Origin: Alphaproteobacteria bacterium LSUCC0684
GTDB taxonomy: Bacteria > Pseudomonadota > Alphaproteobacteria > Puniceispirillales > UBA1172
Assembly (NCBI GenBank): GCA_041228335.1
Contig: CP166130.1
Location: forward strand, 1,202,638-1,266,637
Length of the DNA: 64,000 bases
Direction: 5' to 3'
Made by a program: the position numbers and the translations under genes. Under the pieces are notes generated by a model. The model saw only the letters and a program-made list of their open reading frames with translations. It did not search any database and was not told where the DNA came from. Shown here piece after piece: positions 26,316-34,293 of the stretch (its first letter is position 1; each line of letters begins with the position of its first letter).

Positions 26316-28546
26316 TGACTCCCTCCCCCATCACGCCTCATTTGCGTCACCTCGTGCTGGTGGGGGGTGGTCATGCCCAGATTGCGGTGCTGAAGAAATT
26401 TGCCATGGCGCCGATGCCCGGCCTGCGCCTGACGCTGATCAGCCGGGATGTCATGACCCCCTATTCCGGCATGCTGCCCGGATATATCGAAGGTGTTTAT
26501 GGCCGGGAAGAGATCACCCTTGATCTGAGCCATCTTGCCCGCCATGCCGGGGCGCGCTTCATCCATGATGAAATCTCCTCCATCGACCCGGAAGCACGAA
26601 CGATCGGCATCAAGGGAAGGCCGCCGCTTAGCTATGATCTCATGTCGATCAATATCGGGGCCAGCACCGATCTGGACGCCATCACCGGGGCGAGAGAACA
26701 CGCCATCGGCATCAAGCCTATCTCAACCCTGCTCCCGCGCCTCGATGCCGTGCTTGACCCGGATATGGACGCCCCGCATCTGCTGCTCGCGGGTGGCGGC
26801 GCGGCCGGGGTTGAGACAGCTCTTGCCCTTGATGAGCGACTGAATGTCACCGGCACGCGCAGGGCCCGGATCACGCTGGTCCATCGCGGGGAACGGCTGG
26901 CGGCGGAATACCCGCAGGCGGCATCACGGATGATGGAACGGGAGCTTGCGTCAAGAGGCATTGATGTTCGCCTTCAGACCTCCCTTGACCGGGTCGAACC
27001 CGGGATGGCGATACTCGACGGGGATGAGGGACTGGCGGCTGATCTCATCCTTGTCATTACCCCGGCATCGCCGCCGGCCTGGCTTGCCGGCACGTCCCTT
27101 GCCCTTGATGAGCGCGGGTTCATTGCGGTCAACCGAAGCCTGCAATCCATCAGTCATCCGGAGATATTCGCCGCCGGTGACATTGCCACGCTTGAAGCAG
27201 AGAGGCGGCCGAAAGCCGGGGTTTTTGCCGTCAGGGCCGGCCCTTATCTTGCCGAAAATCTCCGCCGCGCGCTTCTCGGCCAGCGGCTTAAATCCTGGCA
27301 CCCGCAACGGAACTATCTTGCCCTTGTCGGGACCGGCGGTGGCCGGGCTCTTGCCGTCAGGGGCAATCTGGTGGTGCCGGGTTCGGCGGCGGGCTGGCAT
27401 CTCAAGGAATGGATTGACCGACGGTTCATGAAGAGGTTTTCCGCAATGAGGGAAATGCCAGCGCCGCCACCCCCTCAACTTGCCCGACAGATCACAGGCG
27501 AGGGCGAGGATCCGGCGCTCGCCGATATGCGCTGTCTTGGCTGTGCCGCCAAAGCCGGATGGGCGTCCCTTGATCAGGCGCTGGCGGCAGCGCGCAATCA
27601 TCTCAACGAGATTGCGCCCGGAATGACCGAAAAATCCCCTATCACCGAAGACAGCGCAATGACCGAGATAGGCGGTATGGTCATGGTTCAATCCATCGAT
27701 GCGCTGACGGCGATGGTGGATGATCCCTTTCTTCTTGGCCGTATTGCCGCGCTCCATGCCCTGAGTGATCTATATGCCAGCAACGCCACCCCCATCAATG
27801 CGCTGGCGCTTTTGACCCTGCCGCCGGCGCTGGCACGGCTGCAGCAGGATGACATCACCCAGATACTGGCAGGCGCCATGCTGGCTCTGGCGGAAGAAAA
27901 TACCCGGCTTGTCGGCGGGCATACATCGGAAAGCCATGCCCTTCAGGTTGGGTTTTCGGTCACCGGAACACGGCCGGATGATCTCACGCTCGCGGAGGTC
28001 AAGGACGGCGACGGCCTTGTGCTGACCAAGCCCCTCGGCACAGGAATGATCATGGCGGCACATGCACGGGGTATTGACGGCGCGAATGGAGAGATCCGCC
28101 GGAAAGCCATCGATGTCATGTCGCTATCAAATGGCGGGGCCGCCGCGCTTCTTGCGAGGCACGGGCCGTTCATGATGACGGACGTGACCGGGTTCGGGCT
28201 GGCCCGGCATTTGCGTTCCCTTCTTGATCGGGAAGACGGGCGGGGTTTTTCCGCTGAATGTGACCATCACGCCCTGCCGGTAATTCCGGGCGTCACGGCG
28301 CTGGCAGGACAGGGCGTGCGGTCCTCTCTTGCCGGGATGAATGAAAGATCAGCCCCGCTCCTCCCCCTTGGCGAGATCGATACAAGCCTTTATCATGACC
28401 CGCAGACAGGAGGCGGGCTTCTTGCCGTTGTTCCCCGGGGATGTATCGGCACCCTCATGGAGGAGGCTGAAAAAGAAGGCATCTTCCTCGCCGAAATCGG
28501 GCGTGTCCGGGATGACGGCCTGGGCCAGATACGGATACGCGGCTGA
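26312..28546 (+). CDS. selD: FAD-dependent oxidoreductase / selenide, water dikinase fusion
   Basis: This 744-residue fusion makes selenophosphate, the selenium donor. Residues 1 to about 380 are an NDH-2-like flavoprotein (HLVLVGGGHAQ at the FAD site, IFAAGDIATLEAERRPKAGVFAVRAG near the end). Residues from about 400 are SelD. The catalytic cysteine is Cys411 in RCLGCAAKAGW; E. coli has GCGCK, so the second cysteine is Ala here but the Lys is kept. ATP-binding segments (DPFLLGRIAALHALSDLYA, VGGHTSESH, MTDVTGFGLARHLRSL) are present. Fusions of this kind are known in alphaproteobacteria and cyanobacteria; the flavin half may supply reduced selenide. mnmH follows with TGATG overlap. Confidence 0.93.
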   Translation: MMTPSPITPHLRHLVLVGGGHAQIAVLKKFAMAPMPGLRLTLISRDVMTPYSGMLPGYIEGVYGREEITLDLSHLARHAGARFIHDEISSIDPEARTIGIKGRPPLSYDLMSINIGASTDLDAITGAREHAIGIKPISTLLPRLDAVLDPDMDAPHLLLAGGGAAGVETALALDERLNVTGTRRARITLVHRGERLAAEYPQAASRMMERELASRGIDVRLQTSLDRVEPGMAILDGDEGLAADLILVITPASPPAWLAGTSLALDERGFIAVNRSLQSISHPEIFAAGDIATLEAERRPKAGVFAVRAGPYLAENLRRALLGQRLKSWHPQRNYLALVGTGGGRALAVRGNLVVPGSAAGWHLKEWIDRRFMKRFSAMREMPAPPPPQLARQITGEGEDPALADMRCLGCAAKAGWASLDQALAAARNHLNEIAPGMTEKSPITEDSAMTEIGGMVMVQSIDALTAMVDDPFLLGRIAALHALSDLYASNATPINALALLTLPPALARLQQDDITQILAGAMLALAEENTRLVGGHTSESHALQVGFSVTGTRPDDLTLAEVKDGDGLVLTKPLGTGMIMAAHARGIDGANGEIRRKAIDVMSLSNGGAAALLARHGPFMMTDVTGFGLARHLRSLLDREDGRGFSAECDHHALPVIPGVTALAGQGVRSSLAGMNERSAPLLPLGEIDTSLYHDPQTGGGLLAVVPRGCIGTLMEEAEKEGIFLAEIGRVRDDGLGQIRIRG

Positions 28547-29604
28547 TGGTCGCGCCTATTCTTACAACCGAAGACTGGAAATCTCATGAGGGGGTGATCA
28601 TCGATGCCCGCAGCCCGGCCGAATTCGAGGATGATCATATCCCGGGCGCGATCAACCTGCCGGTTCTGGATAACGAGGAACGTGCCGAAGTCGGCCGGAT
28701 ATACAAAGAGGTCAGCCCCTTTGAGGCCCGCAAGCTCGGGGCGCGACTGGCGGCGGTCAATATCGCACGGCATATCGAGGCGAGGCTCGGGGCGCATGAC
28801 ACCAACTGGCGGCCGCTGATCTATTGCTGGCGTGGCGGCCAGCGGTCCGGCTCCATGGCGCGTATTCTGGCCGAAATCGGCTGGCTCGTCACCGTGCTTG
28901 ATGGCGGCTATAAACGATATCGCAAGAATGTGATGGATGCGATTGACCAGATCTCCCCTGATCTTGATCTCATCATCCTTAAGGGCGCGACCGGCACGGC
29001 CAAAACCCGGATCCTGCGCTCGGTACAGGCTGTGGGTGGACAGGTCATTGATCTTGAAGGGCTGGCCCGGCATCGCGGCTCCCTGCTCGGCCATGAACCG
29101 GGGCAGGAGCAACCCAGCCAGCGGTTTTTTGAAACCTGCCTTCTTGATGTCATGGCAGGGCTTGATCCTGCACGGCCAGTGCTCATCGAGGCGGAAAGCA
29201 GCCGCATCGGATCCTGCCATATTCCGCGAATGCTCTGGCAGAGGATGCAGCAATCCCCGCAGATCACGATCACCGCATCACGGGAAAGCCGGGTGGAATT
29301 CCTTATCCGGGATTACGCGCATCTGATCAATAATCCATCCGGGCTGGACCGCCTCTTTGACGGCATGATCCAGCGGCACGGCCGTGAGATCTGTGAAAGC
29401 TGGCGTAAGCTTGCCCGAAACGGGCAGTGGCATGAGCTTGTCGGGGCGCTCATTGAGCAGCACTATGATCCGGCCTATGCGAATACCGGCGCCCGACGGG
29501 CCGGAGCTGATCTCGGCGAAATCAGGGCCGAGGCGCTGACCGATGCCGCCATGCCGTCGCTGGCAAAGAAAGTTCTGGTTCGGATGGAAATGAGCCGGGA
29601 TTGA
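28546..29604 (+). CDS. mnmH: tRNA 2-selenouridine synthase
   Basis: This enzyme uses selenophosphate to convert the 2-thiouridine at the wobble position of Lys, Glu and Gln tRNAs to 2-selenouridine, via geranylated intermediates. The 352-residue protein has an N-terminal rhodanese domain with active Cys94 in YCWRGGQRS and a P-loop domain with GATGTAKT (residues about 147-154). The start overlaps the selD fusion stop. No selA, selB or selC is seen here, so within this window selenium is directed to tRNA modification. Confidence 0.95.
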   Translation: MVAPILTTEDWKSHEGVIIDARSPAEFEDDHIPGAINLPVLDNEERAEVGRIYKEVSPFEARKLGARLAAVNIARHIEARLGAHDTNWRPLIYCWRGGQRSGSMARILAEIGWLVTVLDGGYKRYRKNVMDAIDQISPDLDLIILKGATGTAKTRILRSVQAVGGQVIDLEGLARHRGSLLGHEPGQEQPSQRFFETCLLDVMAGLDPARPVLIEAESSRIGSCHIPRMLWQRMQQSPQITITASRESRVEFLIRDYAHLINNPSGLDRLFDGMIQRHGREICESWRKLARNGQWHELVGALIEQHYDPAYANTGARRAGADLGEIRAEALTDAAMPSLAKKVLVRMEMSRD

Positions 29605-29623
29605 AAAAAATATGTTTTCGGTC

Positions 29624-29652
29624 TTGCATCCCGGGCCGATCTTGTCTAAGAC
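29624..29652 (+). promoter_or_regulatory. Putative promoter of tRNA-Asn
   Basis: TTGCAT (29624-29629) and TAAGAC (29647-29652) are separated by 17 bases, and the tRNA begins 13 bases later. Spacing matches the arrangement in front of tRNA-Cys. Confidence 0.45.
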
Positions 29653-29665
29653 ATTTTCACCGTGT

Positions 29666-29740
29666 TCCCCGGTAGCTCAGCGGTAGAGCAAGCGACTGTT
29701 AATCGCTTGGCCGGCGGTTCGAATCCGTCCCGGGGAGCCA
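29666..29740 (+). tRNA. tRNA-Asn (GTT), island attachment gene
   Basis: A 75-base tRNA with encoded CCA; acceptor TCCCCGG pairs with CCGGGGA, the anticodon GTT is at 29698-29700, and the T loop is GGTTCGAATCC. Its last 14 bases plus TTTT recur three more times up to 40504, so this is the integration site of the adjacent island. The gene itself is intact. Confidence 0.98.
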
Positions 29741-29790
29741 TTTTACATGAACCAAGGTCCAAGGACCGAGTGCCAAGTGACTGTTTCCAA
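29727..29790 (+). repeat. attL: tRNA-Asn core plus element left end
   Basis: The core GTCCCGGGGAGCCATTTT (29727-29744) is followed by the element left end, with three CCAAG motifs, up to GACTGTTTCC. The whole 64 bases recur inverted at 32666-32729 with one mismatch seen (AAGGTCC against AAGATCC). Confidence 0.85.
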
Positions 29791-29825
29791 ACGATTAATG
29801 TTCGGGTACAGGAGTTTGGTGTTCT

Positions 29826-30980
29826 ATGGTGTGGGTAAGGTCTCCGGTATACTTTTACAAAAGAAACGATACTTTTTACTTTTCGAGGGCGGTGCCTTCG
29901 GATCTCCGTCATCGGTTTAACAAGAAAAAGATTGAAGTCTCCCTTCGGACAAAGTCAGAGGCAAAAGCAGCCAAGTCTGCTGCTGCACTCTCCGATCGAC
30001 TGGAACGATACTGGGATAGCATCAGGATGGAGATGATCTATTCCCGTGAGCTGGGAATTAGTGTTTTTCCAGACAAATCTCATAATGCAAGTACAACTGA
30101 AGTGAGTTTGTCTGATGCATTAGCCCTGTATCAACGGCTCAGGGGAACGGGGAAGAGTAAACTCTTCTTTGAAGTATCTAACCGAAGCATTCGTTATCTG
30201 ATTGAGTGCGTTGGCCATGATGTCCTAAATGGTCTTGAACCAGCAGATGCTGGACGGTTCAGGGACTTTCTATTTGAGCGGGGAATGTCCTCTTCCTCCG
30301 TTAAACGGGTCTTCTCATCTGTAAGGGCAATTATGAACTTGGCCATAAAAGAACATGGGCTTGCTATGACCAATGTGTTCAACGGAACCTTCATTCCTGA
30401 AGACAACAAGAGTAAGGAGAGACAGCCTGTTCCCGTTGATGTCATCAGACAGATCCAAGGGGAATGCAGAAGCCTTGATGATGAACCGCGCTGGTTGATA
30501 GCCCTGATCAGTGATACGGGCATGAGGCTGTCAGAAGCCTGCGGCCTGCTCTCTTCAGATATCATTCTAGATACCAATATCCCTCACATCAGCCTTAGAG
30601 AGCACCCATGGCGTAGGCTGAAGACTTCCTCAAGCACCAGAGAGATACCATTGATAGGTGCATCCCTATGGGCAGCAGAGCAGATAAAGGCTCAGGAGAC
30701 AGAGTTTGCCTTCCCCAAATACTGCAACTCAGATAAGTGCAATGCCAACTCAGCCAGTGCAGCCCTCAACAAATGGCTTAAGCCAAGGCTACCAGAAGGA
30801 TGTGTCATCCACTCCTTCCGTCACAGCCTCAGAGATCGTCTCAGAGCGGTTGAATGCCCTTCTGACATTGTAGATGCCATAGGTGGCTGGACAACCGAAG
30901 GCATAGGCCAACGCTATGGCCAAGGCTATGACCTCAACGTCAAAGCAAAGTGGATGAGGCAATTAATAATCCAAGTTTAA
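29826..30980 (+). CDS. int: Tyrosine recombinase (island integrase)
   Basis: A phage-type site-specific recombinase of 384 residues that should insert and excise the island at tRNA-Asn. The N-terminus (YFYKRNDTFYFSRAVPSDLR) is the short arm-binding domain common in proteobacterial tRNA integrases. The catalytic set is visible: Arg234 in GMRLSEACGL, His329 and Arg332 in HSFRH, the GGW segment and nucleophile Tyr364 in GQRYGQGY. It starts 86 bases from the tRNA end, as is usual. The last part of its coding sequence is duplicated at 32141-32245. Confidence 0.95.
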   Translation: MVWVRSPVYFYKRNDTFYFSRAVPSDLRHRFNKKKIEVSLRTKSEAKAAKSAAALSDRLERYWDSIRMEMIYSRELGISVFPDKSHNASTTEVSLSDALALYQRLRGTGKSKLFFEVSNRSIRYLIECVGHDVLNGLEPADAGRFRDFLFERGMSSSSVKRVFSSVRAIMNLAIKEHGLAMTNVFNGTFIPEDNKSKERQPVPVDVIRQIQGECRSLDDEPRWLIALISDTGMRLSEACGLLSSDIILDTNIPHISLREHPWRRLKTSSSTREIPLIGASLWAAEQIKAQETEFAFPKYCNSDKCNANSASAALNKWLKPRLPEGCVIHSFRHSLRDRLRAVECPSDIVDAIGGWTTEGIGQRYGQGYDLNVKAKWMRQLIIQV

Positions 30981-31143
30981 TCATTGAACCCCGATAAAAC
31001 AGTCACTTGACATCTGGTACTTGGTGCATGGCAGTTGGCGCATGGAACTCATTTGCCAAAAGGTTTTGGGTTATTTACCCATATTTGAACGTTATCAATA
31101 TGTATGATAATTTTGCAATATCATGAACGGGTAAAGAAAACTT
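30981..31143. other. Spacer with degenerate left-end motifs
   Basis: No gene is seen. At 30999-31046 the sequence AACAGTCACTTGACATC and the following TGGTACTTGGTGCATGG resemble the inverted left end at 32666-32712 (ACAGTCACTTGGCACTC, then CTTGGTTCATG). It may be a decayed recombinase binding region left after an earlier insertion. Confidence 0.4.
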
Positions 31144-32142
31144 ATGAAAAACCTCGATCCTATCAACTATATCTCTCCCGCCATTCACGCATCAGATGTG
31201 GATAAGATTTTTAAATCTAGCTGGCAATTACTTTGCCCCTCTTCTCGATTGACAAACCGAGGCGATTATATTGCCACTGAAATCGCGGGAAACAAAGTTT
31301 TTGCTGTTATGACTAAAGACGGAATTCGTGCATTTCGCAATGTTTGCCGCCATCGCGGTGCTCGATTATTGCCAGAAGGAACAGGGCGCTGCCAAACCAT
31401 ACGCTGCCCATACCATCAATGGGTCTGGCAAGACGATGGCTCTCTTTTAAATGTTCCGTGGTGGGGAGACGATCCGGATTTTAAGAAAAGTGATTGGTCT
31501 CTTGATCAAGTAGAATTATGTGAGTGGCGTGGATTTTTATTTATTTCACTATCACCAGAAAAAGCGCTTGAGGATCAATTAGGTACGCTCGCATCTGAAC
31601 TACAAAATGAACCTATTGAACAGTACAAGTGGGTGCAAGAAGAAAAATTGGTATTTGATGCCAACTGGAAAATCTATACCGATAATTTTGTTGAAGGATA
31701 TCATATTCCCGGTATCCATCCTAAATTTCATAGCGCAATCGAATTTGAAAAATTTGAAACTGTTGCTTTGGATGGGATGGTAAAAATGACGGCGCCACCT
31801 CGTGAAGGATTGTTCTATCGCGGCAAATGGTTATGGATGTGGCCAAATTGGACTTTATCTCTATTTGATGGGGGCATGAACACATCCCGAATTAATCCGA
31901 TTAATCATCATCAAACAGAGTTGATTTATAATTTTTATTTTGAGGATATTTCTGAAAATAATGCATCTAAGCGTGCAAAGGTCATAGCTGATAACCTTGA
32001 GGTGATACGAGAGGATTTTGAAGTCTGCATTGCCGTTCAAAAAAACTATGAGAGTGGTGGGTACAGGTCAGGGCCACTTTCACCACGCCACGAAGCTGGG
32101 GTCGCATATTTTCAGCAAAAGTTGATAGAGGCTAGGGCTTGA
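31144..32142 (+). CDS. Rieske-type aromatic ring/quaternary amine oxygenase alpha subunit
   Basis: A 332-residue mononuclear non-haem iron oxygenase. The Rieske centre is Cys68-X-His70 and Cys88-X2-His91 (CRHRG and CPYHQW). The catalytic iron ligands are His187 and His192 in FVEGYHIPGIH, with Asp291 in VIREDFEV. It resembles the family of choline, glycine betaine and carnitine monooxygenases as well as aromatic dioxygenases; the substrate is not clear. No reductase is adjacent, so it would need a host electron donor. It is AT-rich. Its stop TGA is created at the junction with a duplicated piece of integrase gene, so the last residues may have been altered, although SPRHEAGVAYFQ is a normal end for the family. 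Confidence 0.88.
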   Translation: MKNLDPINYISPAIHASDVDKIFKSSWQLLCPSSRLTNRGDYIATEIAGNKVFAVMTKDGIRAFRNVCRHRGARLLPEGTGRCQTIRCPYHQWVWQDDGSLLNVPWWGDDPDFKKSDWSLDQVELCEWRGFLFISLSPEKALEDQLGTLASELQNEPIEQYKWVQEEKLVFDANWKIYTDNFVEGYHIPGIHPKFHSAIEFEKFETVALDGMVKMTAPPREGLFYRGKWLWMWPNWTLSLFDGGMNTSRINPINHHQTELIYNFYFEDISENNASKRAKVIADNLEVIREDFEVCIAVQKNYESGGYRSGPLSPRHEAGVAYFQQKLIEARA

Positions 32143-32245
32143 TGCCATAGGTGGCTGGACCACTAAAGGCATATGCCAACGCTATGGCAAAGGCTATGAC
32201 CTCAACGTCAAAGCAAGATGGATGGAAGAAATATCCCCGCGTTAA
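32141..32245 (+). pseudogene. Duplicated 3' end of the integrase gene
   Basis: This 105-base fragment encodes DAIGGWTTKGICQRYGKGYD followed by LNVKARWMEEISPR and a stop. It matches the last 30 or so residues of the integrase at 30880-30960, including the catalytic tyrosine segment, with a few changes. It begins exactly at the end of the Rieske gene and ends overlapping the ahpD-like stop. It is the remnant of a second integrase copy. Confidence 0.9.
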
Positions 32246-32643
32246 GAGTGGTCAAACTCTGGGTCAACAGGCACTTTAATGCCATTCAAGAGGTGATTTG
32301 TTCGGCCTGCGAGAGATACGATTGAGAGAAACTCCGCATATTGTTCATCCGTCATACCTTTTGATCTAGCCGCAGCCGTATGTGAATGAATGCAATAATC
32401 ACAGCTATTTGCTATCGAAACAGCCGCGTATATTAACTCCTTAGTCATAGGGTCAAGGCTACTGGGTGTAGCCATTACTGCTTTTACATCTCGCCATATT
32501 GTTTCAAGTAGTTCTGGGTTAAAAGCGAGATAGTGCCAAAGATTGTTGATGAAATCGCTACCCCGTGTGGCTCTTATATCATCAAAAACGGCTTTTACTC
32601 GGGGGTCAGTTTCGGGGTTCGTGGGACGAGATAAGGTGGACAT
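32242..32643 (-). CDS. AhpD/carboxymuconolactone decarboxylase family protein
   Basis: A 133-residue all-helical protein of the AhpD-like family, whose members are alkylhydroperoxidases or small-molecule decarboxylases. The redox pair Cys81 and Cys84 with His88 (CDYCIHSH), preceded by Glu69, matches the peroxidase proton-relay motif. ATG 32643 has AAGG upstream; a longer frame to 32757 runs back into the att repeat and is spurious. It is transcribed towards the Rieske gene and converges on the integrase remnant. Its promoter would lie at the inverted element left end. Confidence 0.88.
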   Translation of the reverse strand: MSTLSRPTNPETDPRVKAVFDDIRATRGSDFINNLWHYLAFNPELLETIWRDVKAVMATPSSLDPMTKELIYAAVSIANSCDYCIHSHTAAARSKGMTDEQYAEFLSIVSLAGRTNHLLNGIKVPVDPEFDHS

Positions 32644-32665
32644 TTTACAGCCTTTTTGAAATCCA

Positions 32666-32729
32666 TTGGAAACAGTCACTTGGCACTCGGTCCTTGGATC
32701 TTGGTTCATGTAAAATGGCTCCCCGGGAC
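32666..32729 (-). repeat. Inverted attP-like junction
   Basis: On the minus strand the tRNA-Asn core (32729-32712) is followed by the element left end (32711-32666), as at attL. On its other side (32730 onward) it is joined to the element right end that precedes the core at 40384. Right end - core - left end is the order found in a circular or tandem form of an integrative element, here fixed in the opposite orientation to the flanking sites. Confidence 0.8.
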
Positions 32730-32965
32730 GGAGTTCGAAGCCTATACATAGCACCATTTCAAGACTGTTTCCAGCAATATCAATATCTTAGCAGGGCCAG
32801 CGTATTGGTCAACTATCAAAACCTTACCTGCAACCTTACCTGAACCCAGGGCCAAGGATCGAGGGCCAAGTTTCAGCCATCAATGAGCCAAGTTTAGAGC
32901 ATCATGGGCCAAGGTTCGGGGGCCGAGGACCTTGGAACTAAGACTTTGGACCTTGGATCGGGGTT
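32712..32965 (+). repeat. Left copy of ~255-bp inverted repeat
   Basis: This stretch is nearly identical to the reverse complement of 40141-40401; I see only a few mismatches and a seven-base length difference. It contains the core, the end sequence and a dense set of CCAAGG, GGACC and GGCCAAG motifs (32838-32962) that look like recombinase arm-type sites. No gene is present. Confidence 0.88.
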
Positions 32966-33296
32966 ACTTGGGGGTTTTGGGGAGGATCCAGTAAATTCAT
33001 CCATGGGGCACCCCCTGAATGCAGGGGCTTGGTTCTAGAGTAAGACTGCGGGGGGATGGATGGAGGGAGATAGTGTGGAGTAAATTTATTTGAAAAAAAA
33101 TGCCTATAGGGGGTCCACATTATTAGTTTTCTGGGATACAATTGGATATACGATTTGAGCAACCGTGTATGGTTTCGTGAACCTAATCAAAATCACGCAG
33201 TAGCGGTGAACGTATGCTACCGCGGCTCATTAAATGCGACGCAGATCTCATTACATATAAACCTTATTGGCTCAATTAGGGCCACGGAGATTTGCC
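32966..33296. other. Spacer before the AlpA-like gene
   Basis: No gene or strong motif is seen. It holds GT-rich and A-rich tracts, and two TGAAC words (about 33178 and 33208) like those of the array at 35398-35520. The promoter of the replication genes should lie here. Confidence 0.4.
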
Positions 33297-33548
33297 ATGG
33301 GTATTTTTAACCTTGTTACACGTTCTGACGTGTGTCGTGAATTCAATTGTCATCCTGATTCAATTAAACGCTGGATAAAGGAAGAGGGTTTTCCAGAACC
33401 TCTTCCATGTCCTGCAAGAGAGCCTGTTTTTGATGCAGATGCTGTCAATGACTGGATCAGAGGTAATTATGGACAATTTGCATTGGATGTTTTGTGGTAT
33501 TTCAAAGGCAAGCATCTAGAGGAGATTGAAAATGAAATCTCCAATTAA
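33297..33548 (+). CDS. AlpA-like DNA-binding regulator/excisionase
   Basis: An 83-residue protein with a winged-helix or MerR-like fold at its N-terminus: NLVTRSDVCREFNCHPDSIK then RWIKEEGFPEPLP, followed by a DADAVNDWI helix. This pattern (site selection, helix-turn-helix, FP.P) is that of AlpA/Xis-like proteins found at the head of integrative element modules, where they direct excision or activate genes. ATG 33297 has GGAG seven bases upstream. The next gene starts inside its end, implying coupling with the primase. Confidence 0.75.
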   Translation: MGIFNLVTRSDVCREFNCHPDSIKRWIKEEGFPEPLPCPAREPVFDADAVNDWIRGNYGQFALDVLWYFKGKHLEEIENEISN

Positions 33549-34293
33549 TGTAGCCATTGAAATGGCAACAGAATTTGGTTGGCGGGTATTTCCCGCCAAC
33601 CCCAGCAACAAACATCCATTCATTTCAAATTGGCAACAAATGGCCTCTAATAAGCCAGAGGAGATTATTAAACTATTTACTCCTTGGCCTAGTGCAATGA
33701 TTGGAGTTCCAACTGGTGCGGTCAATGGACTAACAGTTGTTGATATTGACAAAAGGGAAAACAAGGATGGATTTAAAACTGCAGAGGATCTTGGGCTTCA
33801 ACGTTTATCTATCTACCCAGCGGTACTAACCCCGAGTGGAGGGTTACATTTATATATTTCAACTGGTGATGACTATTACCCATGTTCTGCAGGGCGATTA
33901 GGGTTAGGCTTAGATATTCGCTCACATGGTGGTTATGTGATTGGAGCAGGGAGCGTATCTAGTTTGGGGGAATATCAATGGCTCTGCGACAAGCAGCGAG
34001 TTATTAACAATGACTATCCTATGATCCATGAATTGAAAACTTTGCTCAAACGAACCAAAGTTCGTCGATACTCTCAAGCCAGTACTGTCGCAAAAGAGTT
34101 GTTACGTCCAATAGAGGAAGGCTCTCGGAACGTAGAACTAACAAGACGCTGCGGCTTTTTGATGAAAAAATATGAGCCTGAAGTTGTGTTAGAGATGGTC
34201 CACCACATCAACAAAACATGTTTTAGACCCCCGTTAGATAGCAGAGAGGTATTCACAGTTTTCAACTCAATAAGAAAAAGGGAGGGGGTATAA
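33532..34293 (+). CDS. Primase-polymerase (prim-pol) domain protein
   Basis: A 253-residue archaeo-eukaryotic-type primase-polymerase related to those of mobile elements. The metal-binding acids are Asp71 and Asp73 in VVDIDKR, with His106 in SGGLHLYIS as the third landmark, and LDIRSHGGYVIGAGS follows. The C-terminal third (EGSRNVELTRRCGFLMKK and on) is the PriCT-like helical domain. GGAG precedes ATG 33532. Its stop overlaps the RepA-like ATPase start (TAATG). Together they would start replication of the excised element. Confidence 0.88.
   Translation: MKSPINVAIEMATEFGWRVFPANPSNKHPFISNWQQMASNKPEEIIKLFTPWPSAMIGVPTGAVNGLTVVDIDKRENKDGFKTAEDLGLQRLSIYPAVLTPSGGLHLYISTGDDYYPCSAGRLGLGLDIRSHGGYVIGAGSVSSLGEYQWLCDKQRVINNDYPMIHELKTLLKRTKVRRYSQASTVAKELLRPIEEGSRNVELTRRCGFLMKKYEPEVVLEMVHHINKTCFRPPLDSREVFTVFNSIRKREGV

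Noticed and set aside
32644-32757. A 38-residue N-terminal extension of the AhpD-like protein
   Set aside because: It is a translation of the inverted att site, not conserved in the family, while ATG 32643 has a ribosome binding site.
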